Shown here: positions 59,394 through 64,000 of the stretch, piece after piece
Position numbering within the stretch: the first letter of the stretch is position 1
Layout: each line of letters begins with the position of its first letter
Assembly: GCF_039831995.1 (NCBI RefSeq)
Contig: NZ_JBDOIO010000004.1
Coordinates: 1,502,810-1,566,809 of the forward strand
Length of the DNA stretch: 64,000 nt
From: Paenibacillus pabuli
GTDB taxonomy: Bacteria; Bacillota; Bacilli; Paenibacillales; Paenibacillaceae
Direction of reading: 5' to 3'
Position numbers and translations under genes: made by a program
The notes under the pieces: model-generated
What the model was told of the DNA's origin: nothing
Database searches by the model: none
Seen by the model: only the letters and a program-made list of their open reading frames with translations

Positions 59394-64000
<4,607 letters not shown>

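Overview
The window looks like a chromosomal segment of a Paenibacillus-type low-to-mid-GC Gram-positive bacterium. The 16S rRNA is of Firmicutes type. The protein content also fits: a ParE/ParC pair, an S-layer-homology galactanase, a BceRS-BceAB-type module, Fur-type 7-1-7 boxes, and a nar cluster with a YwiC homologue. This genus-level call is inference from family resemblance; no database search was run.

Layout. 0-2.2 kb: the tail of a YumC-like ferredoxin-NADP reductase, then purT coupled to a GNAT acetyltransferase. 2.5-6.4 kb: a secreted CAP-domain protein, then an SGNH hydrolase coupled to an ABC exporter. 6.5-10.9 kb: topoisomerase IV (parE, parC). 11.1-13.8 kb: a MarR regulator, then a MarR-DHA2 efflux operon with a clear promoter and operator. 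14-16 kb (minus): an alkyltransferase-like protein, an RluA-type pseudouridine synthase and an RlmI-like methyltransferase. 16.2-20.0 kb: an iron-responsive region with two perfect 7-1-7 Fur boxes. One sits on the promoter of a flavodoxin / YkuO-position protein / nitroreductase operon, the other on the promoter of an HpaB-family monooxygenase. A 50-residue DUF1540 protein lies beside the second. 20.4-23.4 kb: an orphan AAA ATPase, an unusual receiver-histidine kinase fusion that looks like a deletion product, and a YceI protein. 23.7-28.0 kb: a 1443-residue cell-surface endo-galactanase. 28.2-30.3 kb: an SPFH protein translationally coupled to a degenerate NAD-kinase-like protein. 30.4-35.0 kb: a BceRS-BceAB-type antimicrobial peptide sensing and resistance module.

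35.1-52.6 kb is a respiratory denitrification island. It contains moaA-narGHJI-narK(PAS), a divergent DUF2249/DUF2249/heme-copper-oxidase-like/PaaD-like operon, YwiC, a ZIP-like transporter, a YlbF-like cysteine protein, copper nitrite reductase nirK, and two CRP/FNR regulators. Five promoters carry a CRP/FNR-type site placed exactly 29.5 bp upstream of a -10-like hexamer, the class II activation geometry. Four sites are of TGTGA-N6-TCACA type and one (cupin gene) is a perfect TTGAT-N4-ATCAA. The two regulators differ in recognition helix and cysteine content in a way that could match the two site classes. Together the genes reduce nitrate to nitrite and nitrite to NO under low oxygen.

52.8-58.9 kb is a same-strand block of poorly characterised proteins, including two SUKH (SMI1/KNR4) proteins, a propeller-like protein and a divergent Pro/Tyr/Gly-rich protein. 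From 59.1 kb the window enters an rRNA operon: promoter, leader, complete 16S, a tRNA-free spacer, and a 5' partial 23S gene. The 23S gene carries an intervening sequence in helix 45. No tRNA, insertion sequence, prophage or CRISPR array was found.
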